A DNA stretch of 64,000 bases from Klebsormidium nitens (Eukaryota; Streptophyta; Klebsormidiophyceae; Klebsormidiales; Klebsormidiaceae): assembly GCA_000708835.1 (NCBI GenBank), contig DF237188.1, positions 5,444 to 69,443 of the forward strand, read 5' to 3'. The position numbers and the translations under genes were made by a program. Under the pieces are notes generated by a model. It searched no databases and was not told the origin of the DNA. It saw only the letters and a program-made list of their open reading frames with translations. Positions within the stretch are counted from its first letter, which is position 1, and every line of letters starts with the position of its first letter. Positions 10,687 through 23,000 of this stretch are shown here, in pieces.

Positions 10687-13600
10687 ATGGACAAGCTAAA
10701 CATCATCAGGCAGTATGCGTCTGACCGCCTCGACTCGCAAGCACCCCCGCAGTTCAGCCTCGTGGAGCTTGAAGCAGCAATCCTTTGGGGGGGAGGCAAG
10801 GTGGTCAAGGGGGTAGACAAGCAGCTGTTGAAGAAAGCATTCGTGGAGATAAGCGAGGATGAGCAGGAACTGCCACGCCGCAGGGCACGGGCGCGTGCAA
10901 TGCTACTTGTCATTGATGCAGACACCGCCAACAAGTTGCAGGTGAAAACACAATGCCAGCTGGCAATGCCCATCCGCAATCTGCACTTGTCCTCGTGTGG
11001 AGTTCAGGATTCAGATCTGGTTGTATGTGAGCATCATTTGCTCTTAGGATTAGCAGGTTCTCTAAGGATATGCAGAAATCACACAGATACGCAAGAGACG
11101 AAGGCATGCATGAAGCTCATGTGCATCATCTCTCAAGCTTGCTTGCCCATCGTTGAATTGCAGAGACGCAGGGACAGGTATCAGCAAGCGCCGCCGCAGC
11201 AGATTATGCAAGCTGAAACGGCAGCCATCTTCTCCAATGATGGCCAAGCTACTGAAGAACAAGGAAGCGAGCGGAGCTGGCCGCAAATGCAGGACAATGG
11301 GCGCAGGTAGAAGACACTCCACTCGGCATGGATGATGTGTTACTGAGTGATCTCCTCAGAAGAAATTTACCACACCGGCGGTTGAAAAAAGCATGAAAAG
11401 TGGGCTTGACCTCGTTGTTCTCTTGCAGTTTGCATGTTGATTGGATACCATGGCCTATTAGTGCAGTGGTCAGCAAACCCTGATGGCGAAATGCGACAGC
11501 TGGGAGTTTTTCTGAAGCATCTAGAATCCTGTGGTTTATTAGCAGGACTCCATAAAACACAAGAATCTCAAAAACACTCTGGTTAATCCGTGTCCTTACA
11601 GGATGGCCCCCCGTGCAACGTATGACACCCATGAACGCGACGTGGCAACCGGAGAAATTGCTAACCTGAGAGAGCCCAGGTGAGATTCTCTGCCGCAGGA
11701 CCCGGGAATGACTTCATGATACAGTCTGGGTTGCTGGCTGGAAGCAATTGAGCTTGTTAGTTTCAAAGTGCAGCTATTGCATGTAGACTCAAAAGCATGT
11801 CATATCCTGAATGATGGCAGGCTATTGTTGGCTCTGTTCATCCCGCAACATAATGAGGAAGGTCTTGAAGCCCCTATAATCTTGGTGGCATTTCAATTGT
11901 TCCTTGCTTTAGTGACAGGCCACTGTGCTCTATCGTGATGAGAGCAGAGTTTTTGCTTGTGGTGAACTTGCATTAAGAAAGTAGGTCAACTCTTTCAAAG
12001 TTCTGGTTACTCATGCAACCAGTTACGCAAATCTGCGACAGGCCAGATGGCGTTCATGAATCAAAAGTGCCTGTAGCAGCAGAGGCATCCTTGCCTTCAA
12101 AGGTGCCCTTCACTTTGTCAGAATGGTGAGTGCAGCTCCTTCGGTCGGATCCTGGGTTGCCCCATATCCGTTTTAGCGACGGCCAAAGTTGACGCTTCGC
12201 TCACAGAGTTTCAATTAACGCGGTTGCAAGTTTCTGAGCGAGATCGAGTTTAACCAACTTCGTCTCTTCCTTTGCAGGAACGTGGAGACACTGTGGCTGC
12301 CCCCGTTGACTTACCACGGCGCCCCCCGGCCAAAAATGTTCCAGAACGACCCGCAGTTCCCCCCCTACCCCCAAGTGTTCCGCCCCGTCCCCGTCAATCA
12401 GGAGTACTTTGGACCCAACGGAGCGCGGCTTGGCGACCACAATAAGGGGAACACAAAGCCTCTCTGGAGAGACCCCCGGAAGAGACCCTTTAAAGAGGTC
12501 GGAGAGGGCGAGAACGAGGAGTGCGGCTGGTTTGAGCAGCCGGTCAAGAGCCAGCGCAACGAGGGCGTGGAGAACAGCGGAGGAGTGCGGGCCAAGAGGC
12601 GCTTGGAGCTGGGGAGCGGCACGTTTGAGGCGAGCGCGAAGAGAGGGAGCGACGGCGTCTATGAGGACATGCCACCATTGGAGCCGGTCCTGGATGTGCC
12701 GGCTGGCAGGACGGAGTACGAAGAGACGTTCCAGGTGAATTTCGCCCTCTTCTGCTTGCAATTTAAGATTTTCATGACCGAAACTTTTGGTTGAGCACTT
12801 ATGGAACATGCGGCTGACAAGTGGGTAGCGTGGTACTCGAAGGCTTTACGTTGCTTTCATTGAAAGCTCATTTTCTTCTACTGGCAGGAACATAGACGCG
12901 TTCCGAGCGTCACGAGTGCGGCTGTGAATCTAAACAGATACTGACTGCGGAAGCAACACTGGTAGTCCTGCATATGAGTAACTTGAAGCGACATTCCGTT
13001 TGCCTAACGTTGAGCTTCGAAAGTCGTCGCTTCATGCTTGAGCACAAAAAATGAGACTTCTTATTTCGATCGTATGTCCATGGGTCTCTTCACTTGCTTT
13101 TTTATAGAACCTTTCCTGCAGGCAGCGTGCACAGGTGCCAATCGCGTCAACATTATCGACAACGGAGTCTGATGGCAGAATCTCAACGTCCACGTTGTGA
13201 GAAGCTATTGACCTCATTCAGTTCATTTCTGCAAAGTAAAGAACAGACTGGGATTTCCTGATCAATACCTGATGGCATCTTGAAGCATCTCGTTTTCCCC
13301 CTTGCAGGTGGTCGGGGATGACCCCCGGGCGGATGCCAAGCACGTGTACCGCTTTTATGAGTCCAGAGCCGCGGCCGCCTTGCCGCGGCGCGTCGCGTCC
13401 AGCGGCCCTTACCGCAGCCGCGAGGAGCTGTATCGCGCGGAGCGGCGCCCCGGGAATCCGCCAGTGCGCGAGCACGACGAGCGCGATGGCAGCACGGTGG
13501 TGAGGAACGAAGCCGCACTCAAATCTATCAAGGGTTTCTCAGGATCGGTTGAAGCTGAAAATAATGCTTTGCCCCGGGCGTGGTCATCATCGTCCTTGCG

Positions 13601-13997
13601 AAGTGATTGTTGCAGCTCACGGACGAATGCCTTGCGCGAAGCGTTGGATCGTAAGGAGTCCTCAATTGTTGCCTGTAACATAATCGAAGCATAGCACTCC
13701 CTACATGGTCGGACTATGCGGGTCCACGGTCTGCGCTTTGTTCGCGACCCCATCCTGAAGTTGCACCTTCGGCAGGTATCTGGCGGGAAGAGCTGGGTGA
13801 AGAACGAGGCCGTGCACCAGACCGTGTACGACCCCCGGGACGTCCGGGCCTTCCCAGGGAGCGAAGTGTTCAGCCAGCGTTACGGCAGCCCCGCGGGTAT
13901 GTACCGGGAGGAGCGGCGCCCCGACTTGGCGCAGGGCCTGCCCGAGGATGAGCGGAGGAGGGCGAGCTGGGCACGCTGGAGGGGTGCGCGGAAGTGA
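10687..13997 (+). CDS. Gene A: unidentified seven-exon protein, paralogue of gene B
   Basis: Exons 10687-10941, 11164-11306, 11602-11679, 12042-12125, 12278-12734, 13308-13499 and 13776-13997 join in phases 0,2,2,2,0,0 to give 476 residues ending at TGA 13995-13997. Residues 1-70 form a helical domain (pattern IIRQY...LD...PP.FSL..LE...KG.DK.LLK) shared with the gene at 20096. The middle is Pro/Tyr-rich (FPPYPQVFRPVPVNQEYF) and then Lys/Arg/Glu-rich with likely nuclear signals (KRPFKE, AKRRLEL). The last two exons each end in a Tyr/Arg motif (ELYRAERRP and MYREERRPDL), so they look like a duplicated unit. There is no signal peptide or membrane segment. A nuclear role is only a guess; the N-terminal helices resemble small DNA-binding folds such as DEK-C or H15, but I cannot confirm either. 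The first intron (222 bp) happens to be open in frame. Confidence 0.65.
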
Positions 13998-13999
13998 GT

Positions 14000-15638
14000 A
14001 AAAACCATCTGTGCACTTTTCTAGTCACAATTAGTGAAAGTTTTCATCTCGAAGATCGGGTTTCATCTGGAAGGTCGGGAAAGACGAGAATGGAGACAGC
14101 TTGCAGGAAAGCAGTGCGACTCTAAACGTTCCGTTTTTTGCTGCCCAATCGTAATCTTTAAAGATGCAAGCTAGCGTACCCTGTTATAAGACGCTCAGAA
14201 ACGTTGATCCCTTCAAGGCGGAGTATCTCCCTTCGCTTCGCCTTAGGCGTCTCTCTTCAATATTCTGGCCGCCTCTGCAAAATTAGACATCCCCGAAGCT
14301 GTCATATTAGCTTGAGAATAAGACCTCAACGCGAAACTTTCAGTGTTTTTCTCTGCTTCTTCCACTCAGGCGAGATGATCGCCGGAAAGTGAGCCTGAGG
14401 TCTAATTGTGACTTTGATCAGTTGGAGCTTTTCAAGTGAAGTGACCCCACATTGCGCGGTGTGCAGTGGGATCATGACAAGAAGGACGCATTTCCGCCGC
14501 ACGCCGGACAGGACAAGACTCATGGGCGCGTTTAGGGAGACTCCGCTCGGGGCCTATGACAGAGGAAACCAAGAGGACCACGGGGCAAGAGGTGCTTGTT
14601 TAAGGGAGAAGAGACAATAAGAGAATTGTGAGACTAGGATAGTGGGGCCCTGCTTGTACATGGAAGTTGTAAAATAAGTGACGTGCCTGACTTGAGCGAG
14701 CCGATAGCTCAAGTGTAGTAGTTCGGGGGTGGGACACTACATGCTTTCCGCTATTACTGAACAGCTTTACGATTGCTCTGTTGTATACCTGTATTTTTGA
14801 CGGTCGAATATATTCATCATAAGCGGGTTCGGATTGACCTGAAAACTGAGTTAAAGGGATCCAAGCGGGTTCTTGCAACCACAAGAAGTGCCTCTTACGA
14901 TCAGGGAGGCTAATCGTGCTGCTCCGTGCTGATCTTTTCACGTCCCAGACACGTCAAGGCATCGCTCAAGAAATCGCTATAATGGAAAGCTCGATGGTTT
15001 GACAATCTCGATCATCGATCTAAATGGAGCGTTCGGAAGATAACATGACCGTCGTTGATATTGCAGTGACGCGATCCTTCCATATCAAATGCTATGAGAG
15101 CATTGCTGCAGTGCTCTGAACCAGACAAGTCAAGCCGCGCTTTCAGAACGCCGCCAATTGTTCCCTTGGCTTTGTTCCATGTGTGTGTCACCTGCCACAG
15201 AATACCGTACTTGCATTCAGCATCCGCGCACATGCGGCCTTTGGTCAGCGCTAAAGGATCTCATCATGATGAATGCTTCTCATGAGATCGACCGCAGATT
15301 TGCAATTCGATCAAATGTGCCGCTATGGCTTTGATCCACTTCGTGAATCGGAGAAACCGTCCAATCACTATGTATCTGTTCTCTATGACCTGCAGAAGTG
15401 CAAGCGGGTGAGCCTCCACGTGCCTCCAGATTCATCAATATAAGCCTGTGCTTTTCTAATAACAAGCGCTGAGCTGCTACCAGGATTTGGTATTTTCAGA
15501 TCAAGTTTAGTAGGTATTCTACGAGTCCTTCTCGCTTGATCGCGCTTGCTCTGGAAAGAGTGTGGCGGCTGTCGGAGAAACTCTCGAGCCCGCACGGCGC
15601 CTCGTCTGGATCCTGCATCGAGGCCGTTCAATGCACAC
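14000..15638. other. Intergenic, nothing recognised
   Basis: This stretch between gene A and the second inverted-module pair has no supported coding frame, RNA gene or repeat. Confidence 0.4.
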
Positions 15639-15722
15639 CACGTGGCACAATCGGAGGGCCAAAATTGCCTCGACAAAGTGTCATTCGCCCACAGATGATC
15701 CGTATATGGGTTGCATACATAA
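15639..15722 (+). promoter_or_regulatory. Promoter-like box pair upstream of module copy 3
   Basis: CACGTGGCA at 15639-15647 begins 108 bp before the module and is followed by CAATCGGA as in copy 2. CATACATAA, identical to the copy 2 element, ends at 15722, with its TACATAA part beginning 31 bp before the module. Confidence 0.5.
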
Positions 15723-15746
15723 GTCAGCGTTCTGCCCGCCGTCATT

Positions 15747-15824
15747 CAGCGGATCGATCCGGGGCGCCCCCCGGCCCAGGGGCAGGACCTCTGTCCAGGG
15801 GTGCTCCACGGAGCTCCCCCGGAA
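15747..15824 (+). repeat. 78-bp structured GC-rich module, copy 3
   Basis: Identical to copy 1 over the 78 bp by eye. The sequence after it (from 15825) is C/A-rich and G-poor, as after copy 1. Confidence 0.85.
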
Positions 15825-16587
15825 ACATTCCCGTCCTCCACAAACACAATTCCCAACCAAACCAGATGCCCCACCAAATGCAATCCATCAATTTTTCCAT
15901 TCCCCATCATCTTGCAGACCATCTGCTAACCCAAACAACACGTTCGACCAAAACCGTCTGACCCTTCAGTGTCACCGGAGCAGATGTGTGACGCAAGACC
16001 TCGTCTTTTGCATCCGTATGTGCTGAAAGTCGGAAGCCGATGGTCATCGGACTGAACTCTTGCTGATCGTTGGTGTGAAAACTGAGCAATATTGGACTCA
16101 ATTTTCATGGATGCGGTGCTTACTTTCAGCACTCAGCTTGTCGGCATGGTTGAACAAAACCAAATGGCTGAACAGACTCATGAGTTTTGATCTCGTCAAA
16201 CTTGACATGGTGGCCCTATGGTCGAAAGTAAGGTAACGGCCCGCTTTTGAACAAACTCATCAAGACTACGTGCTTCAGAACGACGAATGCTCTTCCAGAG
16301 CCACGGTGAACACGCTGAAGGAAGTCGAACAAGGACTTTGAGTGGTGGTGCTGAGTTTGAAGGAAAAGGAATGGGGTCAAATTCAGATGAAGGAAGAGCA
16401 GTGGTTCTGGATGGTGGAGGAATAGTACCGGTGGTGTCTTGGGTTGAAGGGAAAGCGGTGGTTTGCAATCATGAAGGATAAGGGATGGTGTTATATTGGT
16501 CAGAGGGGGTGTTGGTTTGGGGCCGGGGGGAGAGGGATCGTGTGAAGTTTGGTGTAGAGGGACGGTGTGAGGGTTTTAGAGTGATGT

Positions 16588-16665
16588 TTCCGGGGGAGCT
16601 TCGTGGAGCACCCCTGGACAGAGGTCCTGCCCCTGGGCCGGGGGGCGCCCCGGATCGATCCACTG
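16588..16665 (-). repeat. 78-bp structured GC-rich module, copy 4 (inverted)
   Basis: Inverted relative to copy 3. Read on the minus strand it starts CAGT like copy 2 and has one internal change, ACGAAGC instead of ACGGAGC, which opens one pair of the long hairpin. All other positions match. Confidence 0.85.
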
Positions 16666-16689
16666 AAAAACGAGGACGATCTCGCACCC

Positions 16690-16772
16690 TTTTGTATGAA
16701 GGAGGAAACCGTGTTCCTTGTGGGCTAAGGGCACACCAAAAGCCGCATCGCAGCCGTCGATACTGCCACGTG
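16690..16772 (-). promoter_or_regulatory. Promoter-like box pair upstream of module copy 4
   Basis: Read on the minus strand, CACGTGGCA (16772-16764) begins 107 bp before the module, and CATACAAAA (about 16698-16690) lies about 30 bp before it. The TATA-like site is weaker than in the other copies. Confidence 0.45.
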
Positions 16773-19700
16773 TCATCTCATCGACGGTTCCGTCGAAAGG
16801 AGTGCCAGACTCCGCGGAGTTAAGTCAAACGAGTCAGACCGAGAACGCTTGTCGGAATTAAACGACGCTTCCAGGAACTTGACGCCTTGCCAAGCTCGAA
16901 CGTCCTTCCTGTCTGATGCGTAGCACACGGTAAAAGCTTTCATTCAGCTCTTTGAAAAGCTTTAAAAACGGCTCAGATAAGTAAATAACGGCCCGGGGAA
17001 GAGGCTGTTCGGTCTTGCAGTTTGCAACGGCTTCAGCTTGCTCCGAGCGCCCCATCTGATGCCTTGACGGATCAGATACTTTCATAGATTAGCTTCCGGT
17101 GTCAGCCTAGCTTCGTATACTATCTCAACATTGCTAAAACGGGTCTGCATACATACGCAGACTCTGGCTCCGGCCATAACTGATCAGCTGATGACCAGCA
17201 AGAAGAGTCCTGTACTTGCAGACCGCATTCGTCGTGGCCAGCATCCTGCATTCCACGAAGACCATGACTCCGTGTCTTCCGGGCCGAGATCTGGTCTTGA
17301 TCGTCTGCAAAAGTCTTGCAGAACGATTTATCTACACAGAATATTCTGCACTTGGTGTCATGACATCATGATTACGGTGTCCGCTTTATCGGATGAGCAT
17401 CTAAATGGCGCGGTAGCGGCTCTCTCTGTGATGCGCAACGTCTTCGGAGCAGTACTGGTCCGGAAAGGAAAGCGTGTAAGTATGTTCACGGTCTAACATC
17501 CGGCGTACAAGTAAATCTGTCCTGATCCAATTCAATCCTCTAAGCAGTAGTAAGCGGGACCAAGAATCCCTCAAGGCAGCTACCTTTGGTTCCGAGAGCA
17601 AGAACAGCCTTCAATCCTCAGTGAGGTCCTGTCCATTGGGGAGGAGCGCTTCCTTCTCTATCAGCCTCCTGAAGGAGGCCCTTAATTGTCGGTGGTTTTA
17701 TGGGAAGGCAGTGTGTGCACGTACATGTCCCCCAAATCAACGACAGAAACAAAGGTTCTTCGAACACTGGAAGGGTCCAAGCTTGGGATGCTCCCGCCAC
17801 GATAGACCTGCTGACGTGCCACATGAATGCCCGTCTCGGTTCTCGCCCGTCACCTGTGCTGTCTTTAATCAAATTCTCTATGGCTGGTCAAGAGAATCGG
17901 GAGATGCTTATTCAAAGACTCTGTTCGCATCCTGGTCTAGTGTCTCGTTTGCGTGCTCGCGCTCAGACAGAATCATCAAGCTGCAGCCCATCGGGGACAA
18001 GTTTCGCTCCTTCATTGTTGGTCTCTTCGTTGTGGCAGGAGACCGTGACAAAGAGAGGCGTCCTTTGATGATGAAGGGTTAACCAACCTTCCGCCCTTTG
18101 AAGTCTTGACAGATTATAAGATGGTAGATACCGTCAGATCAGATCTACAGTGCACGAAGTAGACTTCTTCAGACCACTCCCGAATGATTTTTATCAAATC
18201 CCCCCCCCAGGAACTGTCAGTTCTACTGGGAAGCGTACCGTCATTGCTGTTCAACGGACCCAACTTCAGAGCGAGCTTCACGTGAAGAGTCCGAGTTCTT
18301 GCTGGGACCGAAACGCTCCGGAGTCTAGGATCCTGCATTTGCCTGACGTCAATGAACGCCCGACGCCGCTAGGACAATGTCAAAACGTACAAAGAAGGCA
18401 ACGGTGCCCTTAAACCGGAACCAGCTTCGCGGTCGTAAGAGGCATGCTATGATAGTATCATTGTAATGAACAAAGAGCGCGCGCTCAACCTTGGTCAGTC
18501 GCAATCCCATATTGGCAATCGTCGCCGCTGCAAAAATTGAAGTCAATTAGATGTAACAAATCCTTTCTAGGTGCATGAGACGCACGAAGAGGTGTGAATT
18601 GCTCCTGACCAGGGGCCTGAACTCTCAGTCCCGGATACGACCTCAAGGTGACATGGTGCAGACGGATCAGCGTAACTTCAACTTGACTGTCACCAAATGT
18701 TGCTGCCAAGATGTTACCCAGTTGTTATGCGACTAAGGCCAGTCGTTCGTCGCTTTCTGCGTCGCTGCTTTTCTGCTCTGAGCATTTGATCAGGTCAATC
18801 GTTTGCTAGTCGTGACGAGAGCTTGCATACAGCGGTTTCCCTTCTTCCCTCGGAGGCCGGTCCTCGAACCTGTCCGAGTTCACGAAGTGGTTTCAAGCAG
18901 GGTATCGAGCTTCGACAAGGTGCACGAGCTGGCGGTGCACGAGGATTAAAGGGACCTACCGAGTTGAGCTTATGGCCCAGTGGGTTCGACCGGCTACATA
19001 TCCGATCCAAACGGGGACCGACTGTTTCCGCGCATTGAGTCAAACATAAGTACCGGGCACCGCGCAAATCGACAAATCGAGCTATTTATGAACCAGACAG
19101 GTTTGAAAAAAATCGCTGTAGAGTGGGTATTGAACGCCCAGGAAGACCAGGCATTCTCGGCTGGGCGGATACATTCAGAATTACTCGCACCGGCGCATAC
19201 ATACTGCCCCTGGTGGGGCCCTGGTTCTAACGCTGTGAGGTGTCTCGGCATCCTCGATCAACAAGCTGAGACGTGCGCAACAGCCTGAGGTGGGCTACCA
19301 CCATCCTGGAGGCATTACTGGCAATCAAAGTCCCTTTCATACCGGGTTTACCCAGACTAGTAAACCAATCACGCTTCGATGATAAGATCGAGTAACATCG
19401 AAGCACTAGCTAGGTGGTCGATGGCTTCCGAGGGCGCGGTGTGAGCGGGTCGGGCCAGAGGGGCGAGCGTTAGCACGGCGCGTTTGACCAAGCCCTCTGC
19501 AGCTCTACAATGCCCTCTAAGTTCAGCTGTGACGCGAAGGGCGCTTGGCCGGCCGCGGCGCGGCAAGTTTCTGTGGCGTTTGAAGCACAAGTAACGGTTT
19601 GTTGCGCGCGCGATTTCTTCTTCTACCAGTCAAGCCGTCGATGAAAGCAGCAGAATCTCATCGTACGAACAATGATGCTCCGAAGCATCGTAAGGAAAAC

Positions 19701-20095
19701 GCCCACTCTGCACGTTGCAATTTGCAGAGCCAAGCTCTCCGAGCTCCATCTTCTGCTTGAGAGGCTCAGGCTCCTTGACTCCAGAATTGCGCCTTTGAAA
19801 GTCCTGAGGAAAGTTGCTGACTCTAGCGAACGGCATTGCTTTGTTGAAGACCCTCTGGCCAGCTTATTTGGTGTTCCACCCCGTTGCACCTTCACCTTTA
19901 TGGTTGCGGAAGTCTGCAGCAGGGGCCTGTATGTAAGTCACGGTTTCCGAGCTTCATCGTGGTGCCTTGTAAATGAAATGAGGCAACATTCTGAAGGAAG
20001 CGCAAGCTGAGTCCATTGAGTGCTCTGTTGGCGCTTGATTCAATAATTGGCAGGCCAGAAAGCAACACAGCGGGTGCAAGGAAAGAGCCTCGACA
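16773..20095. other. Intergenic, nothing firmly recognised
   Basis: Open frames on both strands (for example 17131-17496, 17621-18082, 19672-20010) lack splice-consistent partners and show no family motifs. A helical-looking frame at 19738-19860 (plus) precedes gene B but was not joined to it. Confidence 0.35.
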
Positions 20096-23000
20096 ATGTC
20101 GAGAAAGGCGGTCATCAAGCAGTATGTCAATCAATGCTTGGATCAGCATCCCCCGCCGGCGTTTAGCCTCGCTCGTCTCGAGCTGGAGATTGAGTGTGCG
20201 GAACTGGTTGTAAACAAGGGCCTCGATAAGAAGCTCTTGAAGAGCCGCCTTCAGAAGATTATGAACTCCATCAATGAGTCTTCAAAGAGAAGAGCAAGAG
20301 CACACTTCATGTGGAAGGAGGTTGAGGAGGATACCTCTGCGACAGCAGAGGTGAGGCTTGCGCAAAGAGCTGAAAGGCTTAGCGGCCTTGTCTGCCCTTT
20401 CGGTGACAGCAGTCTAGAAGTCGGCCCTGCTGCAATTCTGGCGCTCTTGCATGCTCAATGGAGTGCATGCAAGACCAGATCCAATCCCGAAAGCGGACCC
20501 AATTTCAAAAGCAAACCTGATTGAGAGCGCGCTTGGTCCTTTCTGGAGGACATCACATTCCTGCCTCAAAGCTTGCTGCTCTTTCCCACAATAATTGCTT
20601 GTGCTTACCCTTCCTGCCTGCAGTCTAGGAACAGGAGATACGAGCGAGCTCAGAGTTCCGGCCGGGGACGCTACGAGAGCCACTTCCCACCAGATGAGCA
20701 GAGGTAAGCTGGAGACAATGGTTAGCATTTCCTTCCATACCATTCGGTGCGCTGTACGTACTCTGGAGACATCTTGTGCTCTGAGGCACTTTGAAGTCTA
20801 GCCCTGGTTCCAGTATGGGGATCTCCACCTTATCAGCATACAGCTCAGGACATGCCTGCCCTCTTTCCATTCATGGTCACCGAGGTTGACAGGAGGTTGC
20901 GATTCGCATTTGTATCGAACTTGGTCAACCTTACTTCTGACTACCTACATCATGTCTGCGACCAAATGCATGTTCTGTCCAGTCATCCTTATGATTCCCC
21001 TCGTCTCCTTTTACGATCTGAGAGAAGCAGCAAAGCAAAGAGCTTGAGGACCATCTGATTTCCCTTGTGTCTCGCCCTTTCCTGCAGAGGGCGCAGTGCT
21101 CCGCCTGCCTCAGATCTCCATCCCAGGGGCTCTTGGCGGTTCACGGATGCTCAACCTTCGGGACGAGGACATCAAGCTGCGGGAAATGACATGCAGAGGT
21201 ACCAGCCCTCAGTCCCTCACTGACGTGACATGGGACTCCTTCGTAGCACACGGCAGTAGGTTTGCTTTCCTTCTAGAAGGGACAAGTGCTGTAATGCCCT
21301 CTTGCTTCCTTTCGGTAGAGTTGTTGCTCAGAAAGCTTTCGCTGATGCTACCAGACTTTCTCGGCAAGAACAGCACTCAGTTTGCCATGAAGTACAATGT
21401 GCTCCAGGGCAATGCCTTCTGCCTCACCTTTCTGCAGTACAGAAACCCTTTACAGATAGGAGTCAGTAGCCATAATATGATGGTGCTGTGTGACCTTGTC
21501 GGATTTGGCCGTCCAAAGAAAATGCCTCTCAACGCCATATCCTCCTCTATCTTCAGTCAAAGCCTGCTCAACACGAAGATGGTACTGAGGCCCAGCGATG
21601 TGAAGGCCCTGGCACTCCAGGTGGCGCCCGGGAAGTACAGGCAGGTGGCCAACGACGACCCAGCCACAGCCATCCTGACCAGCAGAAACAAGCAATGACT
21701 GCCAGGTGGGAGCCTCAAGTAGTCCGTACCAACTCTGTAAAACAGCGTGGCTCGTTGTCGCATATCGGGCTTATTGCTTGACTGATGCATATGAGACAAA
21801 AGCCTGACAAGCCAGGGACGAAGGGTTCCAAAATGCGGGGTAGATTTAGAGTCTATGCTGCTGCAGCGTACTTCTGAAAGTTAACATGTGTCTGTGACCG
21901 GAACTTGTACACCTGGACTCCAGCTTCTTTTGGGAAACGCCTTTCCGCTCTGTTCAAATGAGTCAATGCTGAAAAGTTGTGGACCAGACACCTGCTCAAG
22001 GCCCAGGATCTGGCCAGGACGATTGGGAGGCAGACTGAATGTCCTAGCATCCAGATACATGTTGGGGCGGTTTGCCTTGAGGCTTTTAAACATTTTCCAT
22101 CGAACATTCGTCGTTACAAGGAATCCGTCAGAAACCTTCAGAGAACACTGCTCAATTGGTGGACGTTGCTTCGCCAGCCTCACATCCCTCTGGTTGACTT
22201 GTTTAAGTTGTGTTCCTCACTGTTCTTCTTCATCTTTTGCCCTCGCCTTGTCTCAAGGTTAGAAGCTTGCTTCATGCAAAACCCCACCATATCAGTCTGC
22301 TTTCATGTTCCTTGTATTCCAAGGTTGGGCCCCGCTTTTTATTACCGACACTTCTGCAAAGAAGAGTCGCTCGAGCCACGCAAGCTGACAGCTGTCACGC
22401 ATTTCGTTTGCAGCGGAGGGTCCGACCCACAACCCGCGCACGGCCACCTGCCCGCACCCCCCAGTACCAGCTCCCCCCGGCGCACCTCCAACGGCCCCCT
22501 CCTGGAGCGGCCCCCCGCAGCAGCGCCGCTTCCCTGCAGCGGGAAGCTCTCGGCGAGGTCTCAGTCAACACCCAACAGCCCCTGCTGAGTGCCGCACAGC
22601 AACCAACCGCAGTGAAAGCAGCGGGAGATGCTCGAAAGGAGCAGCCGACGGGCGATCCTGCAGACGGATCCGCACGCAAAGCAGAGGGAATTGCACGGGG
22701 ATTAGAGGCCAGCGACTCGGAAGCGGACAACCAGAGCGGCACGAATGCTGGAAAGGGCGGCCACGGAGAGGCAGTCGTGACCGCTGATGTCAGCAACCCG
22801 CAGCTGCTGCAGACCGACATTGCCAGCCCGCCTGATCACCCGGACCCCGAAATCGAGGGCAGCACCTTCCAGATCGAGAGCCATTTGCAGAACGAGGCTC
22901 CACCAGGGGGAGAGGGGGGCTTTCACGACGGGCGTTCGGGGGAGCGGCGGGTCAGCAGCAGCGCCGCTTCAAAGCGCGGCAGAGACTGGGCGGGGAGCAT

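Larger units (their letters stand above)
15639..16772. mobile_element. Putative fold-back element 2
   Basis: The design is that of element 1: modules at 15747-15824 (plus) and 16588-16665 (minus) face each other, each with an outer G-box-like site and TATA-like site. The inner distance is about 760 bp. The interior shares no obvious long similarity with element 1 but shows the same bias, C/A-rich and G-poor after the left module and G/T-rich before the right one. It lies between the two paralogous genes A and B. No transposase frame was seen. Confidence 0.4.

Noticed and set aside
10942-11163. Gene A exon 1 read through as a single 207-residue frame
   Set aside because: The interval begins with CAG|GTGAAA and ends with TTGCAG; removing it joins frames with no similarity loss, and the paralogue has an intron at the same place. 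The open frame in the intron is chance.
12278-14000. Gene A exons 5-7 as an independent gene
   Set aside because: Upstream exons at 11602 and 12042 join to it with matching phase-2 borders, giving one continuous frame from 10687.
3378-16772. LTR retrotransposon interpretation of the module copies
   Set aside because: The copies within each element are inverted rather than direct, there is no TG...CA end pair, and no gag-pol, primer-binding site or polypurine tract was seen.
21096-21698. Single 200-residue frame in the gene B region
   Set aside because: It needs a phase that exon 2 does not supply. It is kept only as an alternative end for gene B.
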